Positions 17,937-26,447 of a DNA stretch of 49,873 nucleotides are shown here, piece after piece. The DNA lies in NCBI GenBank assembly GCA_947371755.1, contig CANBQT010000018.1, forward strand, positions 1 through 49,873, given 5' to 3'. A program made the translations under genes and the position numbers. The DNA comes from Chitinophagaceae bacterium. GTDB taxonomy: Bacteria > Bacteroidota > Bacteroidia > Chitinophagales > Chitinophagaceae. A model generated the notes under the pieces. That model ran no database searches. It was given only the letters and a program-made list of their open reading frames with translations, and was not told where the DNA came from. Each line of letters opens with the position of its first letter. The first letter of the stretch is position 1.

Positions 17937-18926
17937 ATGACGAAAATTACAGCAGCAATTACCGCAGTAGGCGGATATGTTCCGGAGACAAAGTTGACCA
18001 ATTTCGACCTTGAAAAAATGGTTGATACCAACGACGAGTGGATTAGAAGCCGTACCGGTATTTCCGAGCGACGCATTTTGAAAGAACCCGGCAAGGGCAG
18101 CAGCGATATGGCGGTGCCAGCGATAGAAGAAATTCTAAGAAAAAAAGGATTAGATCCAAAGGAAATTGATTGCATCATTTGTGCAACAGTTACCCCTGAT
18201 ATGATCTTCCCAGCCACTGCAAATATTATTGCAGACAAAATTGGAGCAACCAATGCCTGGGGTTATGATATGAGTGCAGCTTGTAGCGGATTTTTATTCG
18301 CATTAAGTACTGGCGCCATGTACATCGAAAGTGGCAGGTATAAAAAAGTAATTGTGGTGGGTGTTGATAAGATGAGTGCCATCATTGATTATACTGATCG
18401 TACCACATGTATCATTTTTGGTGATGGTGCAGGTGCTGTTTTATTAGAACCAAGTACTGATGGCTTAGGTATTCAGGATACTATTATGAAGAGTGATGGA
18501 AGTGGCCGTCATTATTTGCATATCAAAGCAGGGGGTTCATTAAAACCAGCCACTGCAGAAACTGTTGCCGCTAGGGAACACTTTGCATACCAGGAAGGTC
18601 AGGCCGTTTTCAAATTTGCCGTAAAAGGTATGGCAGATGTGAGTGCAGAATTATTAGAGCGTAACAATTTAACTGGCGACGATATAGCATGGCTTGTTCC
18701 ACATCAGGCAAATTTGCGCATTATTGATGCTACTGCTAACCGCATGGGTTTAGCAAAAGAAAAAGTAATGATCAATATTCAGAAATACGGCAATACCACT
18801 GCTGCTACCCTACCATTGTGTTTATGGGATTGGGAAAAACAACTGAATAAAGGCGACAAGATTGTGTTGGCAGCTTTTGGAGGAGGTTTCACATGGGGTG
18901 CAACGCTTCTTACATGGGCTTATTAG
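17937..18926 (+). CDS. fabH: 3-oxoacyl-ACP synthase III (FabH)
   Basis: FabH condenses an acyl-CoA with malonyl-ACP to start type II fatty-acid synthesis. The 329 residues contain the full catalytic triad: Cys in [13 protein letters not shown] near 115, His in [14 protein letters not shown] near 256, and Asn in [12 protein letters not shown] near 286. The N-terminus [19 protein letters not shown] and the [15 protein letters not shown] segment (residues about 32-46) are standard. The ATG at 17937 is family-consistent. The gene is not clustered with plsX/rpmF here. It is divergent from ruvA and followed by a short perfect stem-loop and a hairpin repeat. fabD, which supplies malonyl-ACP, is 5.5 kb downstream on the opposite strand. 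Confidence 0.95.
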   Translation: MTKITAAITAVGGYVPETKLTNFDLEKMVDTNDEWIRSRTGISERRILKEPGKGSSDMAVPAIEEILRKKGLDPKEIDCIICATVTPDMIFPATANIIADKIGATNAWGYDMSAACSGFLFALSTGAMYIESGRYKKVIVVGVDKMSAIIDYTDRTTCIIFGDGAGAVLLEPSTDGLGIQDTIMKSDGSGRHYLHIKAGGSLKPATAETVAAREHFAYQEGQAVFKFAVKGMADVSAELLERNNLTGDDIAWLVPHQANLRIIDATANRMGLAKEKVMINIQKYGNTTAATLPLCLWDWEKQLNKGDKIVLAAFGGGFTWGATLLTWAY

Positions 18927-18937
18927 AGAAGCATGAA

Positions 18938-18962
18938 GTTTTAAACGCTCAGCGTTTAAAAC
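18938..18962 (+). terminator. Stem-loop after fabH
   Basis: GTTTTAAACGC, loop TCA, GCGTTTAAAAC: a perfect 11-bp stem starting 12 nt after the fabH stop. No T-run follows, only A-rich sequence, so it may be an mRNA 3'-end stabiliser or a weak terminator. Confidence 0.5.
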
Positions 18963-18994
18963 GAATAAGATTAAGTAAAATAAAGTAAAATAAA

Positions 18995-19060
18995 GGTTTC
19001 CCCTCCATCGCATGCGATGGAGGGGTGGCTGGAGCGCCTTAGCGAACAGACGGGGTGGTT
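18995..19060 (+). repeat. Two-hairpin intergenic repeat, copy 2
   Basis: GGTTTCCCC leads into hairpin I, CCCCTCC-ATCGCATGCGAT-GGAGGGG (19000-19025). Then come CTG-GAGCGCCTTAGCGAA-CAG and the terminal GGGGTGGTT. It lies 69 nt after the fabH stop. It shares an almost identical arrangement with copy 1 in reverse orientation, including the CGCATGCG tip. Confidence 0.87.
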
Positions 19061-19107
19061 GATTCTCGCATTTGCAAATCTTCCAAAAGCATAATTCCAA
19101 TCATAAC

Positions 19108-20328
19108 ATGAGCAAAAAAATACCACTTACCGGCATCAGTTCTGTAGCTATACATACCAGCGGGCATAATAATGCTGAGTACGCACATATCACTCCCATA
19201 TTTGCGACATCAACTTTTACTTTCGATGATGCGGAATCAGGAATGGAACGGTATTCGGGAAAAGATAAAACCAGGATTTACAGCAGATGGGGCAACCCTA
19301 CATTTACTGCAGCAGAGGAAACCATTGCTGCATTGGAATCTTTTGGTATACAAAATGAAGATGGAAGTCCATTACAATTAAAAGCGTTATTGCATTCCAG
19401 CGGACAAGCCGCCATGACAACAATGTTCATGAGCAATTTAAAAGCTGGCGATACTGTACTTTCTCATTTTGCTTTATATGGTGGCACAAACGAATTGTTT
19501 AAATCTGTTTTGCCGCAAGCAGGAGTAACTGCTATCATCATCGACATGCGGGATTTGAATTCTGTAGAAGAAGTTATAAAAAATAATCCCAGCATTAAAC
19601 TCATACACCTTGAAACCCCTGCCAATCCTACCTTACAATGTATTGACATAGCAGGGATTGCAGTTCTAGCAAAAAAATATGGCGCCATTCTAACGGTTGA
19701 TAATACGTTTGCTACACCCTATTTACAACAACCATTTAAATACGGTGCAGATTTTGTTTTTCATTCTACTACTAAATTCTTAAACGGTCATGGCACTGCC
19801 ATTGGCGGCGTTTTATTAGGAAAAGATCTTGAAAAAATGAATACCACTGTTTGGAAATGGCATACACTCATGGGCGGAAACAGTAATGCCTTTGACGCTT
19901 TCTTACTCTCTCAGGGATTGAAGACTTTAGAAATTCGTATGGACCGTCATTGCAATAATGCCATGGACGTGGCCCATTTTTTAGAAAAGCATGATGCCAT
20001 TCAAAAAGTAAATTATAATGGCCTGGCTTCACATCCTGACTATGCTATTGCTCAGAAACAAATGCGACATCCCGGTGCTTTGATGAGTTTTGAATTAAAG
20101 GGCGGATTACAAGCGGGTAAAAATTTTATTGACAAACTCAATATGTGTGTACGTGCCGTTTCTTTAGGCACATTAGATACTTTGATATCACATCCTGCAA
20201 GTATGACCCATTCTGGATTAAGCCCAGAGGAACGTCAAAAATATGGTATTACAGATGGACTAATTCGGATGAGTGTTGGTATTGAAAATATACAGGATAT
20301 CTTAAATGACCTGGATCAATCGTTATAG
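19108..20328 (+). CDS. Cys/Met-metabolism PLP-dependent enzyme (trans-sulfuration family)
   Basis: A fold-type I PLP enzyme of the cystathionine gamma-lyase/synthase, methionine gamma-lyase and O-acetylhomoserine sulfhydrylase family. From the ATG at 19108 it is 406 residues, a typical length; an in-frame TTG 12 codons earlier adds a non-conserved tail. Visible motifs: active-site Tyr/Arg region YSRWGNPTFTAAEETIAALE near 56, the HSSGQAAMTT phosphate-binding loop near 92, VDNTFATPYLQQP near 196, the Schiff-base Lys in FHSTTKFLNGHGTAIGG near 221, and GTLDTLISHPASMTHS near 352. Which of the four activities it has cannot be settled from motifs. Context gives no hint, since neighbours are unrelated. 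A hairpin repeat lies 48 nt upstream of the start. Confidence 0.9.
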   Translation: MSKKIPLTGISSVAIHTSGHNNAEYAHITPIFATSTFTFDDAESGMERYSGKDKTRIYSRWGNPTFTAAEETIAALESFGIQNEDGSPLQLKALLHSSGQAAMTTMFMSNLKAGDTVLSHFALYGGTNELFKSVLPQAGVTAIIIDMRDLNSVEEVIKNNPSIKLIHLETPANPTLQCIDIAGIAVLAKKYGAILTVDNTFATPYLQQPFKYGADFVFHSTTKFLNGHGTAIGGVLLGKDLEKMNTTVWKWHTLMGGNSNAFDAFLLSQGLKTLEIRMDRHCNNAMDVAHFLEKHDAIQKVNYNGLASHPDYAIAQKQMRHPGALMSFELKGGLQAGKNFIDKLNMCVRAVSLGTLDTLISHPASMTHSGLSPEERQKYGITDGLIRMSVGIENIQDILNDLDQSL

Positions 20329-20359
20329 CCTTCATTTCGTTTATCATAATTGATGAAAT

Positions 20360-20397
20360 AAAAAAGCATTTTATTATTATATTGTATTGGCTTTTTT
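20360..20397 (+). terminator. Weak hairpin with T-run after the PLP enzyme
   Basis: AAAAAAGC and GCTTTTTT flank about 20 nt of AT-rich loop. A T-run lies directly before the ATG at 20398. This is one reason to prefer the later ATG (20410) for the next gene. Confidence 0.4.
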
Positions 20398-20409
20398 ATG
20401 CCTTACACC

Positions 20410-22239
20410 ATGATAAAAAAATTATTTTTAGCTAGCCTGATGCTAGTTGTACTTGTATTTGCTAATGCGCAAAAGAAAAATAAACTAATAACCAAAACCA
20501 ATCCCTTCGCTGATTTGGATACCACTTTCGAGAGGGTTTTAAAAGACTGGCACGGAGTAGGGTTTGCAGTTGCAGTTGTAGAAAAAGATAAAGTAATTTA
20601 TTCAAAAGGATTTGGGTATCGTGACCTGGAAAATAAGATTCCGGTAACCCCCAATACACTTTTTGCAATAGGCAGTTGTACCAAAGCATTTACTGCATCT
20701 ATATTAGGAATACTGCAAAAAGATGGCAAGGTGGAATTGAATAAACCAGTCCGCAACTATTTGCCAGAGCTCAAATTTTTCAACGACAATATGAATAATC
20801 AGATCCAGTTGAATGATATGATGTCTCACAGAACCGGATTGCCAAGACATGATTATTCCTGGTATGCTTTCCCAACTTCGTCCAGAGATAGTTTGATGAA
20901 GAGAATCCAATATATGGAGCCATCATTCGGGGTTAGAGAAAAATGGCAATACAATAATTTCATGTTCTTATTACAGGGAATGGTAGCGGAAAAAATTACA
21001 GGCAACAGCTGGGAGAATAATGTACAGGAAAAAATATTCAAGCCACTGGGCATGACTAATTCAAATTTTTCCATACTTGATCTACAAAAAAATAAAGATG
21101 CGGCGATTGGATATGGATTAAAAAAGGATAGCATCATTAAAAAAATGGACTATTATCATATTGATGCTATGGGCCCTGCAGGAAGTATCAATAGCAATGT
21201 AATGGAAATGGCCAATTGGGTAAGTACCTGGATCAATGGAGGAAAATTCAATGGCAAAGAAATTATTCCATCATCCTACTTAAATGAAGCGATGGGTTCT
21301 CAAATGGTGATAGGTACTGGTACACCAACAATAGAAAAACCAGATGTATTCTTTTCAAACTATGGCTTTGGTTGGATGACGGCTTCTTATAAAGGACATT
21401 TTAGGGTGGAACACGGCGGTAACATTGATGGCTTTTCTGCAAGTACCTGTTTCTTTCCTTCAGATAGTATTGGCATCATCGTATTAACCAATCAAAATGG
21501 ATCTTCCATTCCATCCATTGTAAGAAATACCATTGCAGACAGAGTTTTACAATTGCCCAATTTCGATTGGAATGCTGATCTGAAAAAAACTGTTGCAAAA
21601 GCCAAAGTAACAGCAAAAGAAGCTGAGAAAAATACATCAAGTAACCAAAAAGCAAATACACATCCCTCCCATCCTTTAAAAGATTATGATGGACTTTATC
21701 ATCATCCTGCATATGGTACATTTGAAGTATCGTATATGAACGACTCCTTGATTTGCAAAATGGGGAAAGACATTTTATGGCTAAGAAATTATCACTACGA
21801 TATATTTGAACCTTTTGATAAAGATCCAACAGATGGTATTGATACCACAGAAAAAAGTCCCACTCGTTTTGCGTTTCAAATGAATGAGGCTGGCGATATC
21901 AGCAGTGTTCAAATTGGAATTGAACCAACGCTTCCTCCTATAAAATTCGAAAAAACAGTTAAGCCGAAAGACATTTCCGCTGATGAATTAACTAAATATG
22001 TGGGCGACTATGATTTGGCTGGTGCCGCAATTGTAAAAGTGTATGTAAAAGATAAAAAAACTTTATTTGTATTGGTACCCGGTCAGCCAGATTATGAATT
22101 AGTTCCAATAGATAAAGATAAATTCAGTTTAAAAATTATAAATGGGTATTTTGTACAATTCGAAATCAACGACAAAGCTGAATCAACCGGATTAACTTTT
22201 ATTCAGCCTAATGGAAATTTCAAAGCAAAAAAGAAATAA
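20410..22239 (+). CDS. Serine hydrolase, class C beta-lactamase-like, with C-terminal DUF3471-type domain
   Basis: A secreted penicillin-binding-protein-like hydrolase of the beta-lactamase/DD-peptidase superfamily. From the ATG at 20410 (609 residues) the signal peptide is MIKKLFLASLMLVVLVFANA followed by QKK; a second ATG lies four codons upstream inside the T-run. The catalytic SxxK is SCTK in FAIGSCTKAFTAS near 88, the YxN Tyr is in WQYNNFMFLLQG near 180, and HGGNIDGFS near 334 stands for the K/HTG motif. The C-terminal 200 residues (HPLKDYDGLYHHPAYGTFEV onwards) form a beta-rich region resembling DUF3471 and related lipocalin-like domains. Such proteins often act on D-amino-acid-containing peptides or esters, and the following gene is a D-aminoacylase relative 20 nt downstream. 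I infer a shared peptide-processing role. True beta-lactamase activity is not implied. Confidence 0.85.
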   Translation: MIKKLFLASLMLVVLVFANAQKKNKLITKTNPFADLDTTFERVLKDWHGVGFAVAVVEKDKVIYSKGFGYRDLENKIPVTPNTLFAIGSCTKAFTASILGILQKDGKVELNKPVRNYLPELKFFNDNMNNQIQLNDMMSHRTGLPRHDYSWYAFPTSSRDSLMKRIQYMEPSFGVREKWQYNNFMFLLQGMVAEKITGNSWENNVQEKIFKPLGMTNSNFSILDLQKNKDAAIGYGLKKDSIIKKMDYYHIDAMGPAGSINSNVMEMANWVSTWINGGKFNGKEIIPSSYLNEAMGSQMVIGTGTPTIEKPDVFFSNYGFGWMTASYKGHFRVEHGGNIDGFSASTCFFPSDSIGIIVLTNQNGSSIPSIVRNTIADRVLQLPNFDWNADLKKTVAKAKVTAKEAEKNTSSNQKANTHPSHPLKDYDGLYHHPAYGTFEVSYMNDSLICKMGKDILWLRNYHYDIFEPFDKDPTDGIDTTEKSPTRFAFQMNEAGDISSVQIGIEPTLPPIKFEKTVKPKDISADELTKYVGDYDLAGAAIVKVYVKDKKTLFVLVPGQPDYELVPIDKDKFSLKIINGYFVQFEINDKAESTGLTFIQPNGNFKAKKK

Positions 22240-22259
22240 TTCAACTTTAAAATAAAAAC

Positions 22260-23927
22260 ATGCGTAACCTTATTTATATATTATTTGCCTGCACAATTCT
22301 GGCTTCCTGTTCTACAAAAAAATACGATACCATTATTAGAAATGGTTTAGTGTATGATGGTAATGGTGGAGAGCCTTTCAAAGCAGATATTGCCATTAAA
22401 AACGATAGTATTGCTTTTATCGGAGATCTTTCCAAAGAATCTGCGAAAAACGAAGTGGATGCAAAAGGGTTAGCAGTTGCTCCTGGTTTCATTAATATGA
22501 TGGGACATTCAGAAGAATCTTTATTTTACGATGGAAGAGCACAGAGTGATATACGCCAGGGTGTAACTACAGAAATATTTGGGGAAACCAGTTTTGGTCC
22601 GTTGAATGCAAGTATGAAAAGTCAACTGCAACATGGACAAGGGGATGTGAAATATAATGTGAGTTGGAATACACTTGGCGAATACATGCAGGTCTTAGAG
22701 AAAAAAGGCATTGCACCCAATATTGCCAGCTTCGTAGGAAGCGGTGCGGTTAGACAGTATGTGATAGGTGAAGCAAATATTGCACCTACTCCTGCTCAAT
22801 TAGATAGCATGAAATTATTAGTGGATCAGGCAATGGAAGAAGGTGCTTTGGGGTTAACCAATGCACTGATTTACCCTGTTGATTTTTTTGCAAAAACGGA
22901 TGAGTTGATAGCACTGGCAAAAGAAGCATCGAAATATGGTGGAACTTATTCAAGCCATATGAGAAGTGAAGGAAACAAATTTTTAGAAGCAGTAGAAGAA
23001 TTGATTACCATTTCAAAAGAAGCAAATATCCCCGCTGAAATCTTTCATTTAAAAGCCGCAGGAAAAGATAACTGGCCAAAAATGGATTCGGCCATTAAAA
23101 GAGTTGAGCGTGCCAGAAAAGAAGGCTTAGATATTACTTCTGATATGTATACTTATTTGGCAGGTGCTACAGGATTGACTTCTGTATTTCCACCCACATT
23201 ACAAGATGGTGGCTTCGGAAAATTGAGAGCACGCTTACAGGATCCAAAGATTCGTGCTGAAATGAAAATAGCAATGAACAGCAATGCACAGAACTGGGAA
23301 AATTTATATTACGGTGCAGGTGGAGCTGAACATGTTTTATTACTTGGTTTTAAACAAGATTCTTTAAAAAAATATACAGGAAAAACTTTAGCAGAAGCAG
23401 CCATCATGCGTCATTCTACTCCTGAAGAAACAGCGATGGACCTGATAGTGCAGGATAGCACCAGAGTGGGTGTAGCATATTTCTTAATGAATGAAGACAA
23501 CGTAAAAAAACAAGTGGCCTTACCTTGGGTTAGTTTTGGTAGCGACGAAGGTTCTTATACCACCGAGGGCGCATTTTTAAAATCAAATGCACATCCTAGG
23601 GCATATGGAAATTTTGCACGTGTGATTGGTCATTATGTACGTGATGAAAAAGTATTGACTTTACAAGCAGCTATTCAAAAATTAGCAAATCTGCCAGCCA
23701 AACATTTGAAACTTCAAAAAAGAGGTGAATTGAAAACCGGCAACTATGCAGATATTGTGATCTTTGATCCCGCTAAAGTAAAAGATAATGCCACATTCGA
23801 AAAACCTCACCAATATTCAGATGGTATGGTAGATGTTTTTGTAAATGGAATTGCAGTATTTAAAAATGGAGAACCTACAGGCAATGCAGCAGGTAGATTT
23901 GTAAAAGGACCCGGTTACAAAAAATAA
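22260..23927 (+). CDS. N-acyl-D-amino-acid deacylase-like lipoprotein (amidohydrolase family)
   Basis: A 555-residue lipoprotein (lipobox LASC at 14-17 of MRNLIYILFACTILASC) in the D-aminoacylase branch of the amidohydrolase superfamily. Typical landmarks are KYDTIIRNGLVYDGNGGEPF, APGFINMMGHSEES near 75-88, RQGVTTEIFGE, HLKAAGKDNWPK near 261, ITSDMYTYLAGATGLTSVFPP near 292-312, WVSFGSDEGSY near 423 and GELKTGNYADIVIFDP near the C-terminus. The first metal motif is MGH where HxH is usual, and the position of the usual metal-binding Cys (NCG) reads ETS, so the metal centre may be altered. It sits 20 nt after the serine hydrolase and 13 nt before an acetyltransferase, forming an apparent operon. 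Confidence 0.85.
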   Translation: MRNLIYILFACTILASCSTKKYDTIIRNGLVYDGNGGEPFKADIAIKNDSIAFIGDLSKESAKNEVDAKGLAVAPGFINMMGHSEESLFYDGRAQSDIRQGVTTEIFGETSFGPLNASMKSQLQHGQGDVKYNVSWNTLGEYMQVLEKKGIAPNIASFVGSGAVRQYVIGEANIAPTPAQLDSMKLLVDQAMEEGALGLTNALIYPVDFFAKTDELIALAKEASKYGGTYSSHMRSEGNKFLEAVEELITISKEANIPAEIFHLKAAGKDNWPKMDSAIKRVERARKEGLDITSDMYTYLAGATGLTSVFPPTLQDGGFGKLRARLQDPKIRAEMKIAMNSNAQNWENLYYGAGGAEHVLLLGFKQDSLKKYTGKTLAEAAIMRHSTPEETAMDLIVQDSTRVGVAYFLMNEDNVKKQVALPWVSFGSDEGSYTTEGAFLKSNAHPRAYGNFARVIGHYVRDEKVLTLQAAIQKLANLPAKHLKLQKRGELKTGNYADIVIFDPAKVKDNATFEKPHQYSDGMVDVFVNGIAVFKNGEPTGNAAGRFVKGPGYKK

Positions 23928-23940
23928 GGTTGATTTAATT

Positions 23941-24387
23941 ATGGAAATTGTTATTAGAAGAGCCGAGAAAAAAGATTGTAGCAGAATCATGGAGTTGATT
24001 CATGAATTGGCAGTTTTTGAAAAAGCACCAGAGGAAGTTACTGTTACGCTGGAACACTTTGAAGAAAGTGGGTTTGGATTAAATCCTGTATGGTGGGCAT
24101 TTGTTGCTGAAGTAGAAGGTAAGGTGCAAGCATTTGCATTATATTATATCCGGTATAGTACCTGGAAAGGACAGCGCATGTATCTGGAGGATATTTTAGT
24201 TACGGAAGAAATGCGTGGCAAAAAATTAGGACAATTATTATTTGACCAACTCATCATCGAAGCCAAGGAAAGAAAACTTCATGGTATCTGTTGGCAGGTA
24301 CTAGATTGGAATGAAGCAGCTATTTCTTTTTACAAAAAATACAATGCAAACTTTGATGGTGAATGGATCAATTGCAGTATTAGCTAA
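23941..24387 (+). CDS. GNAT acetyltransferase, diamine/thialysine acetyltransferase-like
   Basis: A 148-residue GCN5-related N-acetyltransferase. MEIVIRRAEKKDCSRIMELI begins the fold. RMYLEDILVTEEMRGKKLGQ near 80-99 is the V-x-x-x-x-R-G-x-G-like acetyl-CoA-binding motif, with KKLG instead of GxG. CWQVLDWNEAAISFYKKYNA near 121-140 is the typical end. WWAFVAEVEGKVQAFALYYI and STWKGQRMYLED recall the spermidine/spermine and thialysine acetyltransferase (SSAT) subgroup. The exact amine substrate is inferred only at subgroup level. It is third in the operon with the serine hydrolase and the D-aminoacylase-like protein. Its stop overlaps the convergent fabD stop. Confidence 0.85.
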   Translation: MEIVIRRAEKKDCSRIMELIHELAVFEKAPEEVTVTLEHFEESGFGLNPVWWAFVAEVEGKVQAFALYYIRYSTWKGQRMYLEDILVTEEMRGKKLGQLLFDQLIIEAKERKLHGICWQVLDWNEAAISFYKKYNANFDGEWINCSIS

Positions 24388-25273
24388 CACCGTCTGCAAT
24401 AGCTTCACGATAAATTTTCTGAACAAGCCCTTGTAAAACTTTACCGGGGCCTACTTCAGTAAAATGTGTAGCACCATCAGCAACCATGGCTTGAACAGAT
24501 TGTGTCCACTTTACTGCTCCAGTTAATTGATCGATCAGATTTTGTTTGATCTCGGAAGGATCTATAACCGCTTTTGCAACTACGTTTTGATAAACAGGGC
24601 AAATAGGATTATTAAATATGGTTGCTTTAATTGCCGCTGCTAATTCTTCTTTTGCAGGAGCCATTAAAGGAGAATGGAAGGCACCACCCACAGGAAGTAC
24701 TAAAGCTCTTTTAGCTCCCGCTGCTTTCATTCTTTCACATGCAATTTCTATTCCTTTTAAAGAGCCACTGATTACAAGTTGACCCGGGCAATTATAATTG
24801 GCAGCCACCACTACTTCCCCTGTTTCTGCAGTAATAGCTGCACAAATCTCTTCTACTTTATCATCTGCCAAAGCTAATACTGCAGCCATAGTAGAAGGTT
24901 GTAATTCGCAAGCTTTTTGCATGGCTTGTGCACGGATGCTAACTAATTGTAAAGCATCTTCGAAATGCAACACATGATTTGCAACTAGTGCAGAAAACTC
25001 TCCCAGTGAATGCCCTGCCACCAATGATGGTTGAGGATCTTGTAAAGTTTGATACGCAATTACAGAATGCAAGAAAACAGCAGGTTGTGTAATATTAGTT
25101 TGCTTTAAGGCTTCATCTGTACCTTCAAAAAGCACATCACTAATTCTAAATCCTAGTATTTCATTGGCTTTTTCGAAAAGTATTTTTGCTGTCGGATGGG
25201 TATCATATAATTGTTTTCCCATTCCAATAAACTGACTTCCCTGACCAGGAAACAAATAGGCGTGCTTACTCAT
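24380..25273 (-). CDS. fabD: Malonyl-CoA:ACP transacylase (FabD)
   Basis: FabD transfers malonate from CoA to acyl carrier protein for fatty-acid elongation. It is 297 residues from the ATG at 25273; an in-frame TTG three codons upstream is unlikely. Motifs are AYLFPGQGSQFIGMG at the N-terminus, catalytic Ser in VAGHSLGEFSALVAN near 91, Arg in VSIRAQAMQ near 117, and the catalytic His in GGAFHSPLM near 200. Gln of GQGSQ completes the site. The gene is single, with the folE terminator just upstream. Its last codons overlap the GNAT gene: the 8-bp palindrome TTAGCTAA (24380-24387) supplies both stop codons. Confidence 0.96.
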   Translation of the reverse strand: MSKHAYLFPGQGSQFIGMGKQLYDTHPTAKILFEKANEILGFRISDVLFEGTDEALKQTNITQPAVFLHSVIAYQTLQDPQPSLVAGHSLGEFSALVANHVLHFEDALQLVSIRAQAMQKACELQPSTMAAVLALADDKVEEICAAITAETGEVVVAANYNCPGQLVISGSLKGIEIACERMKAAGAKRALVLPVGGAFHSPLMAPAKEELAAAIKATIFNNPICPVYQNVVAKAVIDPSEIKQNLIDQLTGAVKWTQSVQAMVADGATHFTEVGPGKVLQGLVQKIYREAIADGVS

Positions 25274-25306
25274 AACATTCAATTTCAGGGGGCTAAAATA
25301 AATAAA

Positions 25307-25333
25307 AAAGCCTGATAAAATTTATCAGGCTTT
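25307..25333 (-). terminator. folE terminator
   Basis: AAAGCCTGATAAA, one A, TTTATCAGGCTTT: a perfect 13-bp stem. On the minus strand it is followed by TTTTTATTTATT. It ends the PTPS-folE transcript 19 nt after the folE stop and lies within the fabD upstream region. Confidence 0.85.
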
Positions 25334-25351
25334 GATTGTTTGCTCAATTTA

Positions 25352-26071
25352 CTAAAATTCAGTTTTCATTTCTAAGTATCTTAAAAATTCGCTGCGAGTT
25401 TTTTCTTCTTTGAATTTGCCGCCATAATATCCTGTAATAGTTGAAGAAGTATCGTCTTCTACACCTCTACTTGCCACACATAGATGCTTAGCATCAATTA
25501 AAACTGCTACATCATCTGTTCCTAATACTTTTTGTAACTCTTTACCAATTTGCATGGTTAATCTCTCCTGAACCTGCGGGCGTTTTGCAAAATATTGTAC
25601 TAATCTATTCAACTTACTTAATCCAACAACACTTCCGTTGCTGATATAAGCCACATGCGCCTTTCCAAAGATGGGAACAAAATGATGTTCACAATTACTA
25701 TAGAAAGAAATGTTCTTTTCAACAAGCATTTCATTGTACTTATATTTATTTTCAAACATGGCCATTTTAGGCATGTTTGCAGGATTAAGTCCGCTAAAAA
25801 TTTCTTTCACATACATTTTTGCAACCCTATGTGGGGTACCTTTTAGACTATCATCTGTTAGATCTAAGCCCAAGGCTTCCATGATGGCAGTAAAATGCTT
25901 TTCAATTTTTTTCACTTTCTCAGCATCCGATAATTCGAATGCATCCATGCGCATAGGTGTATCAACCGAAGTGCTCACATGGTTATCACCCATTTCATCA
26001 ATCAGCAAATCGCTTAACTCTATTTTATCACCATTAAGCCGGATATTCAACAAAGTTTCTTTCTGTTTCAT
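25352..26071 (-). CDS. folE: GTP cyclohydrolase I (FolE)
   Basis: FolE converts GTP to 7,8-dihydroneopterin triphosphate, the first step toward folate, biopterin-type cofactors and 7-deazapurines. The zinc/active-site motifs are present: Cys-His in FYSNCEHHFVPIFGKAHVAY near 124-143, SKLNRLVQYFAKRPQVQERL near 152-171, and HLCVASRGVEDDTSSTITGY near 195-214. The 239-residue form from ATG 26071 has an N-terminal stretch of about 45 poorly conserved residues and overlaps the upstream PTPS stop by 38 nt. An ATG at 25993 would remove the overlap and still leave the catalytic domain complete. The pair is an operon whose product (dihydroneopterin triphosphate) is the direct substrate of the adjacent PTPS enzyme. 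Confidence 0.95.
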   Translation of the reverse strand: MKQKETLLNIRLNGDKIELSDLLIDEMGDNHVSTSVDTPMRMDAFELSDAEKVKKIEKHFTAIMEALGLDLTDDSLKGTPHRVAKMYVKEIFSGLNPANMPKMAMFENKYKYNEMLVEKNISFYSNCEHHFVPIFGKAHVAYISNGSVVGLSKLNRLVQYFAKRPQVQERLTMQIGKELQKVLGTDDVAVLIDAKHLCVASRGVEDDTSSTITGYYGGKFKEEKTRSEFLRYLEMKTEF

Positions 26072-26447
26072 ACAATGTAATTTTTAAATCTAAACCTGCA
26101 TCCAGTTTCACTCTCAACAAATCATAAATAACGATTGCAATATTTTCTGCAGTGGGATTTACAGAGGCAAATTCTGCGGTGTCGAGGTTTAAATTTTTAT
26201 GATCAAATTTATCTAATACTTGTTCTTTAATGATTGTACTTAATTCTTTCAAGTCTAACACATAACCCGTAGAAGGGTTCACTTCTCCTATTACTTTAAC
26301 AATTAAATCATAATTGTGGCCGTGATAATTATCATTATTGCAAAGTCCAAACACAGCTTTATTCTCTTCTTTAGTCCATGCTGGATTATTCAGACGGTGT
26401 GCGGCATTAAAATGCTCTTTTCGATATACGGCAACTTTCTTGCTCAA
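26034..26447 (-). CDS. 6-pyruvoyl-tetrahydropterin synthase / QueD family protein, copy 1
   Basis: This 137-residue enzyme of the PTPS/QueD family acts on dihydroneopterin triphosphate, made by FolE encoded directly downstream. Zinc ligands are seen in EHFNAAHRL near 15 and YHGHNYDL near 42-44. The catalytic Cys is in FGLCNNDN near 36, and DHKNLNLDT near 82 and YETERNFVEY near the end complete the active site. The LCNNxNxHGHNY spacing resembles animal PTPS more than compact E. coli QueD. No ATG precedes the conserved region in frame after the last stop, so a TTG at 26447 must be the start. Product (tetrahydropterin, carboxy-tetrahydropterin or sepiapterin) cannot be chosen by motif. Confidence 0.9.
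   Translation of the reverse strand: MSKKVAVYRKEHFNAAHRLNNPAWTKEENKAVFGLCNNDNYHGHNYDLIVKVIGEVNPSTGYVLDLKELSTIIKEQVLDKFDHKNLNLDTAEFASVNPTAENIAIVIYDLLRVKLDAGLDLKITLYETERNFVEYPA

Noticed and set aside
20398..20409. ATG at 20398 as start of the serine hydrolase
   Set aside because: It lies directly against the T-run of a weak terminator. The ATG at 20410 gives a cleaner signal peptide with Lys residues at positions 3 and 4.
21410..21430. Reading the serine hydrolase as a resistance beta-lactamase
   Set aside because: The SxxK, YxN and HGG motifs define the broad superfamily only. The large C-terminal domain and neighbourhood point to peptide or ester hydrolysis.
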